A DNA stretch of 64,000 nucleotides. Source: Batkoa obscura (lineage: Eukaryota > Entomophthoromycota > Entomophthoromycetes > Entomophthorales > Batkoaceae). Position 1 is the stretch's first letter. Each line of letters opens with the position of its first letter. Below the pieces are notes generated by a model, which saw only the letters and a program-made list of their open reading frames with translations, ran no database searches and was not told where the DNA came from. The stretch covers positions 310,001-374,000 of the forward strand of contig JASVEC010000006.1 in assembly GCA_030770535.1 (NCBI GenBank), read 5' to 3'. Positions 33,501-45,435 of this stretch are shown one piece after another. Both the position numbers and the translations under genes were made by a program.

Positions 33501-34348
33501 CATTTCACACGGTAAGTATAGATGTAATAGGTCCTCTCTGTGAGGCCTCCTCGGTAAGAGGGAACAAATTTATTGTTGTAGCTATCGACCATCTAACTAA
33601 GTGGGTTGAAGCAAAAGCAATACCAAATCAGACTTCCTTTCACATATCTAAATTTATATACGAGGATATTATTTGTAGGCATGGAAGCCCTCAGGTGATA
33701 CTTACTGATAACGCTGCCAATTTTGTTAACCTGGTTCTCCCGAAATTAGCTAGACTAATGGCCATAAAGCATTCTACTGCAGCTCCATATCATCCTGAAA
33801 CTAACGGAATGGTTGAGAGAGTAAACGGTACACTAGTACGTATATTAAGGAAGCTGGCTTTCGATAAAACTAGCTCTTGGGATGAATATCTACATTCTGC
33901 TATTTTAGCATATAGATATTCAGTACATAGTATTACCAAAAAATCCCCTTTTGTTATGCTTTATGGGAGACATCCGGGACTCCCCATATCATTCGCTCCT
34001 TTGATAGTTAGACAAGAAGAGATGAGTCCTGACATGTACTTGCTTAAGCTAACAAAAAAACTAATAGCTATCCAAGTTGACGCCTTTAATGCATTGACAG
34101 ACTCGAAAACAAGGAGGTATCGACAAGACATTTCTCGACTTCCTCGTCTAGCTGTCTTCAAAGTAGGTGATATCGTTCATCTGTACCCTTCCTATAATCA
34201 ATCTAGAAAAAATAAACTAGCATTGAAATGGGATGGACCATATGAAGTCATACATAAACACTTGTATGATAGCTATTCAATTAAACATAAACGAACAAGC
34301 GTTATATATAACCGAGTCCATGCCAAGTTTCTCAAATCAGCAATGTGA
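30515..34348 (+). CDS. Pol-type polyprotein of the LTR element
   Basis: 1277-residue open frame in a different frame from gag, in line with the recoding many Ty3/gypsy elements use. Order: aspartic protease (LDSGAPINFIS, near 127), reverse transcriptase (catalytic YLDDLNVFS near 600; MPQGLSNAPATFQRLMD before it), RNase H (HTDASLTAVGGVLS near 746), integrase zinc region (His-His-Cys-Cys, about 937-980), integrase core with Asp and Glu residues (SIDVIGPL, LTDNAANF, ETNGMVERVNGT) and a C-terminal integrase tail (FKVGDIVHLYP, KWDGPYEVI). RNase H before integrase marks it as Ty3/gypsy and not copia. Confidence 0.93.
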   Translation: MEIPKVIPPRIFKLPDNSINAPDSIPMNEISKPYISQLSDLSKLSLTQSELDNTHQWLTNVTIPIPLDKILTGESDLAIAFRKIIREYQNPNKQILLVNLDDKANSIDCTYINASIYKKNVRIILDSGAPINFISSRLVKRLSFKPDIDCSDTFGTAGTGTTTALGAYSSIPIKFGKLTLAFPAIVLESEGYDFLLGTEFFVKHGCQLLYDQNILKILDQSIPMYYNKPRDLSINMINNKSPGCRIMNYRTNNKLIDVTLCGSESVIHQYPEIAYKQSGIPVISPKNLLIPPKSQIVLDTEISLWIPKEFHLSIYSIEGVSQLEPLTMPGILGNNMNETIKLLLANITKKEINISRGQQIGTIYVENNALINTFSKFATLEEFQIHEEAPNNQALFVEKDTINHLNQDEQLQFYKLLEEYKDIFATSEEDIGCARNTKHKVYTCDSLPVATKAYRKSQSELKAEREEVQKLLRLGLIIPSNSPWASPLMIVKKKDGTNRVVMDYRKLNKITKKDVYPLPRIDDAVDRLQGAKYFSAMDLISGYWQVEMDPEDQEKCALITSEGLFQPTRMPQGLSNAPATFQRLMDNTLGDLKLSCVLIYLDDLNVFSRTFIDHLTHLKAVFERLRQANLKLKPKKCSFFQTSLEFLGYKVSDKGLAPIPNKLDAVKELLPPTTMREVQVFLGLMNYYRRFIKDFSNLATPLFQLLKKEVKFQWKEEHQQAFEELRNKLLNAPVLMFPNFSKPFSLHTDASLTAVGGVLSQLDDNNCEHPIAYTSRTLSKHERNYTTTEKECLAIIHAIKAFRPYIYGTHFTVITDHVSLKWLYSITNPEGRLARWALKLQSYSFDIVYKPGKDHQNADGLSRLPRICLATPIDDDLYNLLGNKDKWPQQQPELKQWLEKNAQNIIVRDNALYKKIKGTYIPYIRPSSRLSACQQFHDVICGHSAFQKTYDTMKVSCYWESMIPDLEDFINNCDVCKREQSKIKATAYKFILPKHAFHTVSIDVIGPLCEASSVRGNKFIVVAIDHLTKWVEAKAIPNQTSFHISKFIYEDIICRHGSPQVILTDNAANFVNLVLPKLARLMAIKHSTAAPYHPETNGMVERVNGTLVRILRKLAFDKTSSWDEYLHSAILAYRYSVHSITKKSPFVMLYGRHPGLPISFAPLIVRQEEMSPDMYLLKLTKKLIAIQVDAFNALTDSKTRRYRQDISRLPRLAVFKVGDIVHLYPSYNQSRKNKLALKWDGPYEVIHKHLYDSYSIKHKRTSVIYNRVHAKFLKSAM

Positions 34349-34445
34349 TTCAATGAATACAATTTGTAACTAGTCAAATTCCATCTCATAGGTTCTCGGT
34401 AAGTAAGCCATAAAAATTCACTATATCAAATCATAGGGAGGGAAA

Positions 34446-34845
34446 TGTGAAATATCGCTTTGTCAGTCCCATGGTTAATTATTTTGATTTGTTATGAGAA
34501 TTTCTAGTTCCACCCAAAAGAATATTATCTTCTCATTTTGATACTTATACTTTTCAGAGTATAAAAGAGTTTACAGAATATAATAGTTCGAGGCTTTTTA
34601 ACTGAATTAATCCCTGATATCTCGAACATTTAATAAAGCCACTAAGTTTTCTTAATAGTATTTTACATAGATTTTACATTAGTATTGTCTATTCTATTTG
34701 TCTTATATAGCTTGTAACCTATTACGTGCTATTCCTCATAACCCAAGTCTATCTTAGTCACATAAACTAAGACCTTTCGACTTATAGTGTAGTCAACCCA
34801 GCAATAGCTGTTCTTGACTCCAAACCCTGAGTACCAGATTTCACA
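34446..34845 (+). repeat. 3' LTR
   Basis: 400 bp, same sequence as the 5' LTR by eye. Preceded by the purine tract ATAGGGAGGGAAA. Confidence 0.93.
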
Positions 34846-35175
34846 TAGTATTATAATACAAACTTATAAGTACAAAAGTCATTATCTCTAGAATTATTAT
34901 ATTTTAATTAAAAACACAATGAATAAAATAGCACCGTTTTGTAAAATTAGTCTAAATAAAAAAGTTTCAAGTTGATTTAAATTTTTAATAACTCTAAATA
35001 GTTTAGCAAAGCAATGGAAACTATAAAAACCTATTTTATAGTTTATGTTTTAACTATTTAAATATTATTACTAATATAATAATATAATATACTATAATAT
35101 AATCATATTAATAGTAAGATTTAATTATAAAATTGCTAATTTTCAGAAATTTAAATCTTAGTTTTACATTTTTGG

Positions 35176-35281
35176 ATATGGGGATGTATTTTTTTGTTTA
35201 AGAATTTTATTGATAATCTTTCTGCTCAAATGGTGCTTAAAAAACGGAAAAAGTAATAAAACTAAAAAAACATCCTTGTAT
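35176..35281 (+). mobile_element. 105-bp palindromic element, copy 7
   Basis: Forward copy: ATATGGGGATGTATTTTTTT, TCTGCTCAAATGGTGCTTAA, right end AAAACATCCTTGTA. It ends 71 bp before tRNA-Val. Confidence 0.85.
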
Positions 35282-35352
35282 GGTCTTAAAATAACCCAAA
35301 AGAAAAAATATATAATTTAATTAAAATACTCTACTGCATATATGAGTGACTT

Positions 35353-35426
35353 GCTTCGGTAGTGTAGTTGGTTATCACGTCACCCTTACAAGGTGAAGGT
35401 CTCCAGTTCGAACCTGGGCTGAAGCA
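35353..35426 (+). tRNA. tRNA-Val (TAC)
   Basis: Acceptor GCTTCGG pairs with CTGAAGC (one G-T pair), D-arm with TAGTTGGTTATCAC, anticodon loop CTTACAA (TAC), T-arm CCAGTTCGAACCTGG, discriminator A. No intron. Confidence 0.92.
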
Positions 35427-35607
35427 TATTATGAAAAACTCATCTATTACTTTTTTCTAAATTGATTTTATTTTGACTAACTACTAAACTTTATTTCCAT
35501 ATATTTATCATTATTATTTTTAAATGTAGCCCATTACTCGTTCAGGTTAGAATTAAATTAAAAAATAAAATAATTAATAAAGTTAAATAAAGCCAATAGA
35601 CTTCAAA

Positions 35608-36917
35608 TTAAAATAAAAACATTTGTTTTTTATTTTTAAACTTATTCTCACTATTATCAAACAATCCCTTTAAACTCCCAAGTTTCAATCTATTGACATA
35701 GATATTTTCAAATTGATTTGAAAATAATGGGTCTTTTCCCATAATTTCCAACAATTCATTATACATATTCACCCTCTCTAACAAACTATTTTCTTTATAC
35801 CATTTAGTCATCCAAAAACCAGTTAAACTGATTTGATGAAATATTAAATAACTAGAGGATAATGAAATGGGCTGTTTGGACATAGCTCCATAAGTTATAA
35901 CACTGCTTTTTTCTCCCATTTGTTTGAGCATATCATTGACCAATTTTCCTCCAACACAATTAAAGCCGAGTTTAATGTTGTGGTTTTTAAGCTTGGATTT
36001 TTTAAATTCGGAGTAAGTTAAGACAATGTCTGCTCCCAAAGTATATAATTCTTGTTTTAAGGCTTCTGTTTCAGATTCGTTTTCCCTAATTAAAATATTA
36101 TAAAATTTACCATGATAATTTATAATCGATTGTTACCTTTCCCTAATCAAATTAATACTCTTAATTTTCCAATGTTTAGATAATATAATAACTGCTTTTC
36201 CCACTTCAGAATTAGCACCATTTTGGAGGATATAATCACCTTCACTTAAATTTTGATAATCTTTTAATAATCGGTAAGCTGTGGAGGGGTTGACATTGAT
36301 CGATGCTAATTGTTGGATAGTTATATTGGTAAATTTCGAAGGTAGTTTTAGTACTTTGTTGCTATCAGTGATTACATGGGAGCGCCAAGTACCTATAGGC
36401 AGAATAGTTAGGATTAAGATTAAGATTGATAGTTTTGAGTTTATTTTTTAATTTCTAATAAATAAAATAAAATACTTACCAAATCCAGAATTTAGAGGCA
36501 TAACTTTATCCCCAATTTTTAAATCTTTAATATTCAAACCTACCTTTGTCACTTCGGCTATCCCTTCATTACCTGGAATGGAACCTAAATTTTCGACTTC
36601 TTTTGCAAGTATTGGATAGACACCTTCAATTTGATTGATATCACTTGGGTTGATATTACTAGCTAGAAATTTTATTTCAATTTCATCTGATTTTGGCGAG
36701 GTTAATGGGTATTCTTTTAAGCTTTAAAAATGGGAGTTAGAGTTAAAAGTTTATGTTGATTATAAAGAGAGTAGATTATTTACTGTAATACTTCATTGAT
36801 ATTACCAGTTTCATTGAAGATGATGGCTCGCCCTGTGGTGTAAAAGTAAGTATTTAGTATTGAGAAGTTGGTCAATGCCTTTGAAATTGTGATCGTAGTT
36901 TGTAAAGATTTTAACAT
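35608..36917 (-). CDS. ETR1: Mitochondrial trans-2-enoyl-ACP/CoA reductase
   Basis: Four exons (36917-36784, 36721-36480, 36392-36137, 36085-35608) join in phase to 369 residues. Last NADPH-dependent step of mitochondrial type II fatty-acid synthesis, which supplies lipoate precursors (yeast Etr1, human MECR). Medium-chain dehydrogenase/reductase fold: GRAIIFNETGNINEVL start, LASNINPSDINQIEGVYP (the conserved N-P-S-D-I-N-Q-I-Q-G-V-Y-P-like motif), PGNEGIAEV, cofactor region YILQNGANSEVGKAVIILSK, and FNCVGGK, VITYGAMSKQPIS, SLTGFWMTKW. The N-terminal Ser/Thr-rich stretch (MLKSLQTTITISKALTNF) is a plausible mitochondrial leader. No zinc-binding Cys pattern, as expected for this subfamily. Confidence 0.94.
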
Positions 36918-37105
36918 TGTTGTAGAAAATAAATAAATGAGCTTGTTTATTGATTTTTAATTTTAATTTTGATGCTTACTTCATCTAAATTTTAACCAAT
37001 AATAAACTCAATTTAATATTTAAGTTTATTGGATAATAACTAAGAATACTATTTTATTCAAAATAAGCTAAAATAGAATCTCTTTCAATATAAATATAGA
37101 TATAA

Positions 37106-39287
37106 ATGGAAGAAGAAGGAGTGAATGTTATTAATGAAGATTATATATCCTATAAAATAGTCCTAAAAAAAGGAATTGAAATTGAAACTATTAAAGAATC
37201 CTTTTTTAAATTAATCAATCAAATTCAATTCTTTAACAAAGTTCGTTATATTTGGCATCAACAAGGGATTGAGTTTAATTTGTTAGAATTAGAAGGTAAA
37301 GGAATGTTACAATATTTGAAGTAGCGAATTTAATAATTTCAATAGATTATAATATATTATCTGGAAAAACAATATTTTCGGATAATATAATAGATGAATG
37401 GTTGATTACTTGGGCTTTTTATGAGCTATCAAAAGAATACAAAGAGATTTTTATAAGGTAATAATAATTCTATTTCATCTCATAAATAACTGAGTAAAGA
37501 TGATTAGCTTAACAGATAATGAAGGTCAATTTTTATTAATTGAAACGGCAGACTATTTAGAAAATTGGATGTTACCAGAAATTATGGACAATAGAGTAAA
37601 TCTAATAATATTCGATTTTGATAATAATAAAATATTAACAGCTCATTAAGGTGTATTTAAAGAATGGGAAAATAAATATAATTAATAAAAATAAAGGAGA
37701 AAAGATACTGGAAAAAGAAAGTATTTCTATGATAATGAAAAATGAGTTTATTGCCAATGAATCAATTCAATCAGCTTTTAAACAAAGAATTAAAGAGTAA
37801 GTTGAATAATTTAATAAAATATTAAAGACAACTAATTGATTGTTTTTATTACTAGTTTCCCAAAATTAGCTCAAGAACAAGAACATTTAGCTTATGCCTA
37901 TTTACCATTAGCCATAGCAAAATTATTAACGATTGAACCACAATTGATCTCCAAATGTTTAAATCAATATTATTTAAGAGATCCTATTTTATTCAAAGTA
38001 AGTTTTGTTACCTAGCAGAATCTAATAATAATAATAATGTTAATATACTTTAATTTAATTAGAAATGTAATGAGTTAAAACACTTTCAATTAAAAGATAA
38101 AGTATTATATAAAATCCCAATGACGAGGACATTATATGCTCAAACATTATTTCAAAAAGTACCTAATCCGTTACCAAAATCCTTTTTAAGTTGGGAGCTA
38201 GAAAATAAGAATGATAATGACAAAAAATGGTTTGAATTAGGATTTAAAATAGTAAGTTTATATATATATAATATTATAATAATTTTAATATAATATAATT
38301 ATTAGATTTGTGGCTTTGAAATGTTAAGTTATGATTTCCAATATCCAATAGAAAAAGATAGCAAATGGAATTTGATTCTTAATGAATTAATTATTAATAA
38401 TTATTTTCAAGGGGAACAAGAAGGAAGTGAAAAATATTTGATATTATTAAATCAAGCTAAAAATTATTATTCTTTATTAAAAGACAATAATAATAATAAT
38501 AAATTAGATTTAAATCAATTTCAATTAGATAATATTAATATATTAAATATAAATTTAAAAGAATCGGATATAGATTGGTTAAATATATCTAATGAAGAAT
38601 TGGAAAGAATGTTATCAAATTATCAAAATCAATCAGTAGTTTTTATTATATTACTTATTTAATATTTAATTAACAATAAAACTTATAGGATAATAAAGAC
38701 AATGATGATTTACTAAACAATACTTCCGATGAAGAAGAAGATACAAAAGATACTATGAATAAAGTGGATGAATTAATATCCAATTTGAATTTATTTTTAA
38801 ATAGTGAATCGGGTATTAAAGGTGTAGAACGTCATGAGTAAGTTATATTAAATAACATCAATAATAAATTAAAATTAATTAATTAATTAATTAATATTAT
38901 TTAGAGATTTAAATAATAATAATAATAATAATAGTAATAATAATAATAATAATAATGAAGAGGATTCCGATGATGAAATTGAAATCGATTCCAATCTCTT
39001 TTTTAAATCTGTTAATGAATTATTAGGTAAATTACACAATTCCATTTTATTTTAACTTATATAGTTAATCTCTACATATACTAGACAATGCAATAGAAAC
39101 AAAGAACACTAACAGCACTAACACCAACGACAATGAAGAAGAAATAGATGTAGTCAAACAAGAATTAAACGATACTAAAGTATTTGAAAATGAAAATGAA
39201 ATGGATTTAGATTTAAGTATTGTTAATAGTTTATTAAAAGCTTATCAATTAGATCCCAATTCCAATCCAGTTAATGGGTTATTATAA
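37106..39287 (+). CDS. ECD: Ecdysoneless/SGT1 family protein (ECD)
   Basis: Ten exons (37106-37295, 37346-37457, 37508-37595, 37651-37796, 37856-37997, 38063-38251, 38306-38635, 38689-38837, 38905-39026, 39085-39287) join to about 556 residues; the last acceptor could also be at 39097, in the same frame. ECD homologues support pre-mRNA splicing (Prp8 maturation) and act with the R2TP chaperone. Visible: SDNIIDEWLITW, EGQFLLIETADYLENWM, NRVYLKNGKINIIN, AYAYLPLAIAKLL, YYLRDPILF, TRTLYAQTLFQKVP, FELGFKIICGFEML, then acidic Asp/Glu/Asn-rich C-terminal half with an AAT-coded Asn run (about 38915-38955) and the conserved end DLDLSIVNSLLKAY. Apparent stops in a straight translation all fall in introns of about 48-55 nt. 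It is divergent from the minus-strand ETR1. Confidence 0.88.
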
Positions 39288-39598
39288 AAAAATTATTTAT
39301 GTAATAGAAATAAAATGTCTAATTTTATAAAATTGAATATTTAAATGAATTTTTTTATTAGTTAAATTTAATTTAAAATTAACATATAATAAATTAAATA
39401 ATATTTGTTAGCATTTAGTAGTCAAATTCTTACTTGAAATGAATTTCAATTATAGAAACTTCAAATTTCTTTATTTACTGCTTTAGGATCCCTTAGTTTG
39501 TTATTCATTAACACTCAATGCCATTATTCAAAATGTAAGATTAAACTCTATAAATATGTATTTTTTATTTAGCTAATTAATTAATTAATTAAACGAAA
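39288..39598. other. Spacer before tRNA-Phe
   Basis: 3' flank of ECD and 5' flank of the tRNA. AT-rich, nothing else recognised. Confidence 0.5.
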
Positions 39599-39604
39599 GC
39601 GGCT

Positions 39605-39648
<44 letters not shown>

Positions 39649-39671
39649 GCGTTCAATCCGCGGTGGGCGCA
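39599..39671 (+). tRNA. tRNA-Phe (GAA)
   Basis: D-arm GCTC...GAGC, anticodon loop CTGAAGA (GAA) on a CAGA/TCTG stem, T-arm CCGCG TTCAATC CGCGG. Acceptor GCGGCTA against TGGGCGC pairs at six of seven positions, with a G4-G69 mismatch. No intron, although many fungal tRNA-Phe genes have one. Confidence 0.88.
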
Positions 39672-39868
39672 TATAACTACGTTTATTTATCTTTATCCTT
39701 TTTAAATTCTTATTAATAATTTAACGAACAATATCTTAATTTATTATTTTTTACTTTAAATTCTAAAATTAATATCAAAATTTCAAATTGTAATAAACAA
39801 TTATTTTAACAAAATCAATTAAAAATTCATCAGTTTTATTCTTAATTTTAATAGCTTTCCATTTCTTC

Positions 39869-42658
39869 TTAATATTTAACACACCTTCTACACCCTCCTT
39901 CCTCCGTACATTTTGCATGACTCAAATGTCCACATGGAAATACCACCACTTTTTCCCCATCCTCTTGCCCTCTCCTCTCCACAGTAACTTTCAACCCACA
40001 TTTAACACATCTTGGAGCAAAAGCTCTTAAACCTTTAATTCGATTTTTAAATTCCAATTTTAATACTTTAAAACAATCTTTAGCTACAATCTGTTTAGTT
40101 ATTTGTAACATCTTTTTTTCATTTGAACAAGTATTAATTACAGATATTAATAAATCTTGAAATTCAATTAAAATAGCATTGGAAGTGGAGTTTGATAAAG
40201 TCTCATTTTTTGGTATTGATTCTAATAATTTAGTTAATAATTTAGGTACTGATAATTTAGTATTGATTTTATTGTTATTATTATTATTTACCATCGATGG
40301 ATTAATAATTATAGTAAATAGATCTTGTATTAATTGTTGAATTATTAATTTACATTCTTCTTTCATTTGTTTTTCAAATTCCATTATCTCTTGAATTTCA
40401 TATATCTTTTGATTAGCCATTAATAAACATGAAATTAATTGATAGTTTAATTCTAAGCTTAATTCCATATCATTATCATTAAATAGATTCACTTGGGATC
40501 GATCACATAATCCCATACCAATAGCTGTCATTGTTTGAATCTTCATTAACTCAGATTCTATTTTATTTTTGATTTCGAATTTGGATTGTTTTTCTACTTT
40601 TAAAGTATCTTGTTTCTCTCTATTACTTTTCAATAAGATTTCAATTGATTCAAATGATATTTTTATAATTTTTAATATTTCTTCCATTGCTTCCATTAAC
40701 TTTCCTTGCAGTTCCAATAAATAAACAATTCCATTTGTAATTCTATACTTCTTTACAATTTCCATCATCTCGTTAATGATCTTTTCATTACAATTGAATT
40801 TTAAATAATTAATTACTTGGTTACTATTAAATTGACATAATAAATTTAAATAATTTAATTTTAATTCATTATTAAATTCGTATTCTTCATTAACCAATTC
40901 CTTTAAATAATTATATTGTAATTCAGGTTCTTTATCTAACAAAGGAATAACTTTGAATTCATTATCTTTATACCAAAGTTGAATAATATTTTTAGTTTCT
41001 TTAGCATCAATTTTAGTTAATTGAATAAAATTTAATTCAATTTGATATTTAAATTCCTTCCATTTTTCATCTTTTAATAGTGCATGTGCTTTAATTAAAA
41101 TTTCAAATATATCTTTGAATAATTCCTTATCTAATAAACAAACTAAAAGCATATTTATATAATCTTCTTCTTTTTCATAAACCCATTTTAATACCTTAAA
41201 AAATCTAGCATTCAATAATATCTCCTTATCTCTTGGTTGATATATTTTAATTAAACTTAACATAACTTGTTGTCTTTCAATAAATGTAATATTAAAATCT
41301 TTGTCATTTATATTAATCAATTCCATAAATATTTTATCCAGAGTATTGAATTCCAATTTAATCTTTTGATTTACCGCCAATTTAATAAAAAATTCCATCA
41401 ATTTATATCGATTTTTTCCTATTAATTGAATCTTCTCATTTTCCCATAAACATTGTAAAAAGGGGTTTATTGATTCTTGAAATAAATTCACATTGAATTT
41501 CAATTCTAAATTATTAATACTTTGTTCTAAATTATTTAATATATCTAATAATCCTTTACTATCTAACCAACATAAGAATTTAAAATATGGATACTCAACA
41601 CTCTCCTCTTCCTTAAATAATTCACCTACTTTTGGTAATTTTATCTCTTTATTATCACCCCAACACATTTTATTTTGACTTAGAATCCATTTGGATATTT
41701 GTTGAACTGCCAATTCATGAGATTGAGGGGATAAAGGTAATAAAGTGGGAAAGGATTTACCTTTAGTAATTATAATTAAATAATCTAATAATTTATTAAA
41801 TTGTAATTGATTTTGATTTAATTGAATATTATTATTTAATTCTTCATTCATTATAATTTCTAAATTAAAACTATTATTATTATTATTTGAATTATTTTGT
41901 TGTTGTAATTCTAATTGAATTAATAGTTCTTTAATTGGTGTAATAAAATCTAACATAGCTGTAGAATATAAAAATAATAAACCATCTAATAATTGATATT
42001 GTTTACAAATCTTAGTACATAAATTTAAATCTAATTTTAATGGATTTAAATGAAATAATATAGATTCTATTCGACTTATATAATTTTTTTCTTTAGAATA
42101 ACAAATCAACCATTCTTTAATAAAATCCATTGGTAATTCTTCCAAAAAATCGATAATTATTGGGGTTGGAAACATAACATAAGGTTCAATAGCTAAATAT
42201 AAATATAAATTTAAATTCATTAATTTGAGTTTTTCATAAATATTAATAAATAACAAATCCAATTCTCCCAACTCAAAACATGCTTGCACTACTGCTTTAC
42301 AAAAGGCATCAACTTCTAATAAATATTCTTGTCCTTCTTGTCTATTACTTTCCCATTTTAATGTAAGATGATTTAATGAAGCTAATAATAATGCTGATAT
42401 TTTGTTTTTCATAATTTTTTTTCTTAAATTGATATTCTCAGATAACATTGAAAAGTAATAAATAGAACCTTCTTTTAAATAATGAGATGCTAATAAAATA
42501 GCTTCAATAGCTTCTCCTTTATTAATTAAATTCATTACATGATCTGACCAACTTAATGGTAATCCAATTGTAAAATTCAAATTTCCTAATAAAAATAATT
42601 TATTTTTATAACTTATTAATCCATATTTATAATCTGAAATTATTTCATAATAATGTTG

Positions 42659-42691
<33 letters not shown>

Positions 42692-44611
42692 TAAATTATT
42701 ATTTAAATTAAATTCCTTTTTAGGATAATTTAATATTGGCTGATATTGACTTAATGAACCAATTGTCGTTGAATTATTTTTATTTTGAGTATCTAATAAA
42801 TGTAAGATTTCTCTTTGATCTAATATTAATAAATTTCGATGATTAACCCAATTTAAACTCAATATAGAATAATCACAATAAATTTCATTTAATTTAATAA
42901 TATTAATAATATTATTGTTACTATTATTCTCATTATTTAAACTAATTTTTAATATTATTAATATATTATTAAAACTAATAGCTAATAATGGATCATATAA
43001 TATCCCATCTACTTTACTACTTGAATAAAATTTCATCATTGCATTTAATTGATTATTGTTATTCTCTAATTCCATGTCCATTAAATTATATTTAAATTTC
43101 AAACTATTTATTATTTCTTTCTTAGTAATTGTATAAATTATTTCCATTTTAGGTTTTAATCTCATAATAATCACTTCTTTATAACTTAAAATGGCCACTA
43201 AATTCATATCTTCCATACTTTTATTCAATCCAGTATATGATAATGTTTGTATATCCACTAATACATCCTCAATACTTTTGCTTTTACTTTTATTAATATA
43301 AATCAATTTTAATTTATTACTTGTGCCCATAATACTAATTGATATATGATGATAAAATACATTACCCATTTCATCTGCTGATAAAAACCTTTTAGATTTT
43401 CCTAAAAATTGAACATTTCTAATTTGATTTCCTTTAATATGTCCTAATTTTTTAATACTTAATAAACTCTTTTTCTTTTCCAATATTGGTAATATTGTTG
43501 TTATAATTTGTCCTTTAATTAAATCCCAAATCGCTATTAATCCTTGACTATAACCTACTAATAACCAATTACCATCTTTGGAAATATCTAAACTGGTGAT
43601 ACTACCATGTTCTAAAGCTAATAAAATATATTAATAAAATGTATTAAATTAAATTCTTTTTTTAAAATATTAATTAATTTCTTACCAACTGCTGTATTCC
43701 CCAAAACAAATTTTAATTTTTGATGAAAATCAAATACAACTAACAAACCTTTTGAAGTAGCGAATACAATCCATTTATTGACACAAAATAATAATGATCT
43801 ACCTAAACTTTCGATTGTCTGTTCATTAAATAACTGTTTAGTAATATGTGTTAATTGAATCCATTGAATCATACTATCTTCTTCATTATCTAACATTAAT
43901 TCTTTATTTAATTCCAATAAACTTTGTATTATTAAATTTTCATTTTCATTCATTGAATAATTCGTCATATCATCTCGAGTGTAAGTCATCGTTGTCATTG
44001 TGGGTGATAAGGGACTTAAGATCTATTATTAAAATAATATTAAAAAATTCAAAATAATTAGGATAATTTAACTTACCCCTTTAATTGATTGAGAATAATT
44101 CGAATCTAAATCTTCTTGATATTCTGTATCAATATCGAATGCTCCTTCAGTATTTAATATGGTATCTAAAATTAAATCTTGACCTAAAAAATAATAATAA
44201 ATTCAATTTATTAAATAACTTGAAATCAAAATTACCTCCTTTAACAAACTCTTGATACAAACTAACTTCCATTTCAATCCTTTCCAGTAATTCCCACCCT
44301 TTTTGTCTTGTCGCTTCATCAAATCCAAATTTCCCACTTCCATCTAACTTCAATCTTAAACTCCTCATTATCAATTCTAATTCCTTGATATGTTCTAATA
44401 ATATGTTATCGGTTACATCGCCTAGGAACTCTTCTTTTATGCACCAATAATCAAAACTTTTTTTATATTGTAGTAATAATTGAGAAGTTAATCGTTGATT
44501 AGATTCATTTTGTTGAGTGAAAAAGTGTAAATTCTTAGAAGAAGGTTTAAGTCCATTAGAGCGTGGATGGGAAGAGATGGAAGTGGCATTGGTGTATATG
44601 TTGTCGAGCAT
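39869..44611 (-). CDS. VPS8: CORVET tethering subunit VPS8
   Basis: Four exons (44611-44236, 44183-44077, 44022-43686, 43617-39869) join in phase to 1522 residues. VPS8 is the Vps21/Rab5-binding subunit of the CORVET complex that tethers endosomes. The N-terminal beta-propeller shows VNKWIVFATSKGLLVVFDFH, LEHGSITSLDISKDGNWLLV and GYSQGLIAIWDL, the usual VPS8 start. A long helical solenoid follows, and a C-terminal RING-like zinc finger closes the protein: CVKCGLKV, FPCGHLSHAKC, CRRC. Several Asn runs are coded by AAT repeats (largest near 42660-42690), as elsewhere in the window. Its start is 824 bp from the divergent PP2A gene. Confidence 0.9.
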
Positions 44612-45435
44612 TAAATTTATGTTTTGCTTTTTAGATAAAATAATATAGAATAAAATAAAAAATAATATTGGTCCAATTTTTGAATGATTTGTAATTTATC
44701 TTTATCAATTTACGTTTTTATTCTTTTTGAAAAGGTTTATAAAATTTTTCAACCAAGTTGAAGCCTGGAATTTCTTAGTGATTTTATAGTGTGAGAAGTT
44801 TTCAACTTCATTTTAATAATCTTATTAATTTGAAAATTAAAATAGAAATAATTAAAAATATAAGTTTAAAATTATTAAACTAATAAAATCTATTAGTATT
44901 ACATCAACTAACCTTCACCTTATTGACTCACCCTTCTTTTCAATTCAGTTAAATTCCCTTAAGAATTCATTTCAACCCAACTTCATAGCAAATTTTAATT
45001 TCCATTTTAAAAAAAAAATAGAAATTAGAATTCGAACCAATAATAACTTACAAGGTAATAGTCCAGCCTCAGCATTTTCAGTAAAAGGATTGCAAAAGAA
45101 CTGTTTTAGAGGAAACTAATTGCATAAATTGAAAATGAGCATTCAATGATGATGCTTTTTAGAAAGTAAATTATTAACCTAAGTTCCAAGGTTGAATTTT
45201 TAATTAAGAGTATTGACACCAATTTTTAAAAGTAGAAAATTCATATTTTTATAATATAAGGTACATTTTAATTATTTGATATTTTCTATTTCTTAACACT
45301 TTTAACGTAAAAACTTTTACTAAAAAAATAGTCCACTTTCTATTTTCTATTATCTTTTTTACCTTCAACATTAACTAACTTCTAATTTTCAACACCTTTT
45401 TAGTAACTAAAAAAGAATTTGAAAGAATAAATACA
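44612..45435. promoter_or_regulatory. Divergent promoter region VPS8 / PP2A
   Basis: 824 bp between the two start codons, oriented apart. AT-rich with a pyrimidine-rich stretch (about 45330-45400) before the PP2A ATG. No repeat copy and no clear TATA box. Confidence 0.5.

Larger units (their letters stand above)
27293..34845 (+). mobile_element. Ty3/gypsy LTR retrotransposon, looks whole (fossil record)
   Basis: 7.55-kb element: 5' LTR 27293-27692, primer-binding site just after (TGGCGCTCATAAC from 27695), a gag-type frame, a pol-type frame with protease, reverse transcriptase, RNase H and integrase in gypsy order, a purine tract (ATAGGGAGGGAAA) and 3' LTR 34446-34845. The LTRs appear identical by eye over 400 bp, so insertion is recent. 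Both sides carry TAGT (27289-27292 and 34846-34849), the likely target duplication (five bases, ATAGT, if the LTR edge is one base shorter). No chromodomain was seen. Base use is richer in G+C than the intergenic DNA around it. Confidence 0.93.

Noticed and set aside
37296-39084. ECD gene as a pseudogene because of many in-frame stops
   Set aside because: Every stop falls in a short intron with GT...AG ends, and all ten exons keep phase and family motifs.
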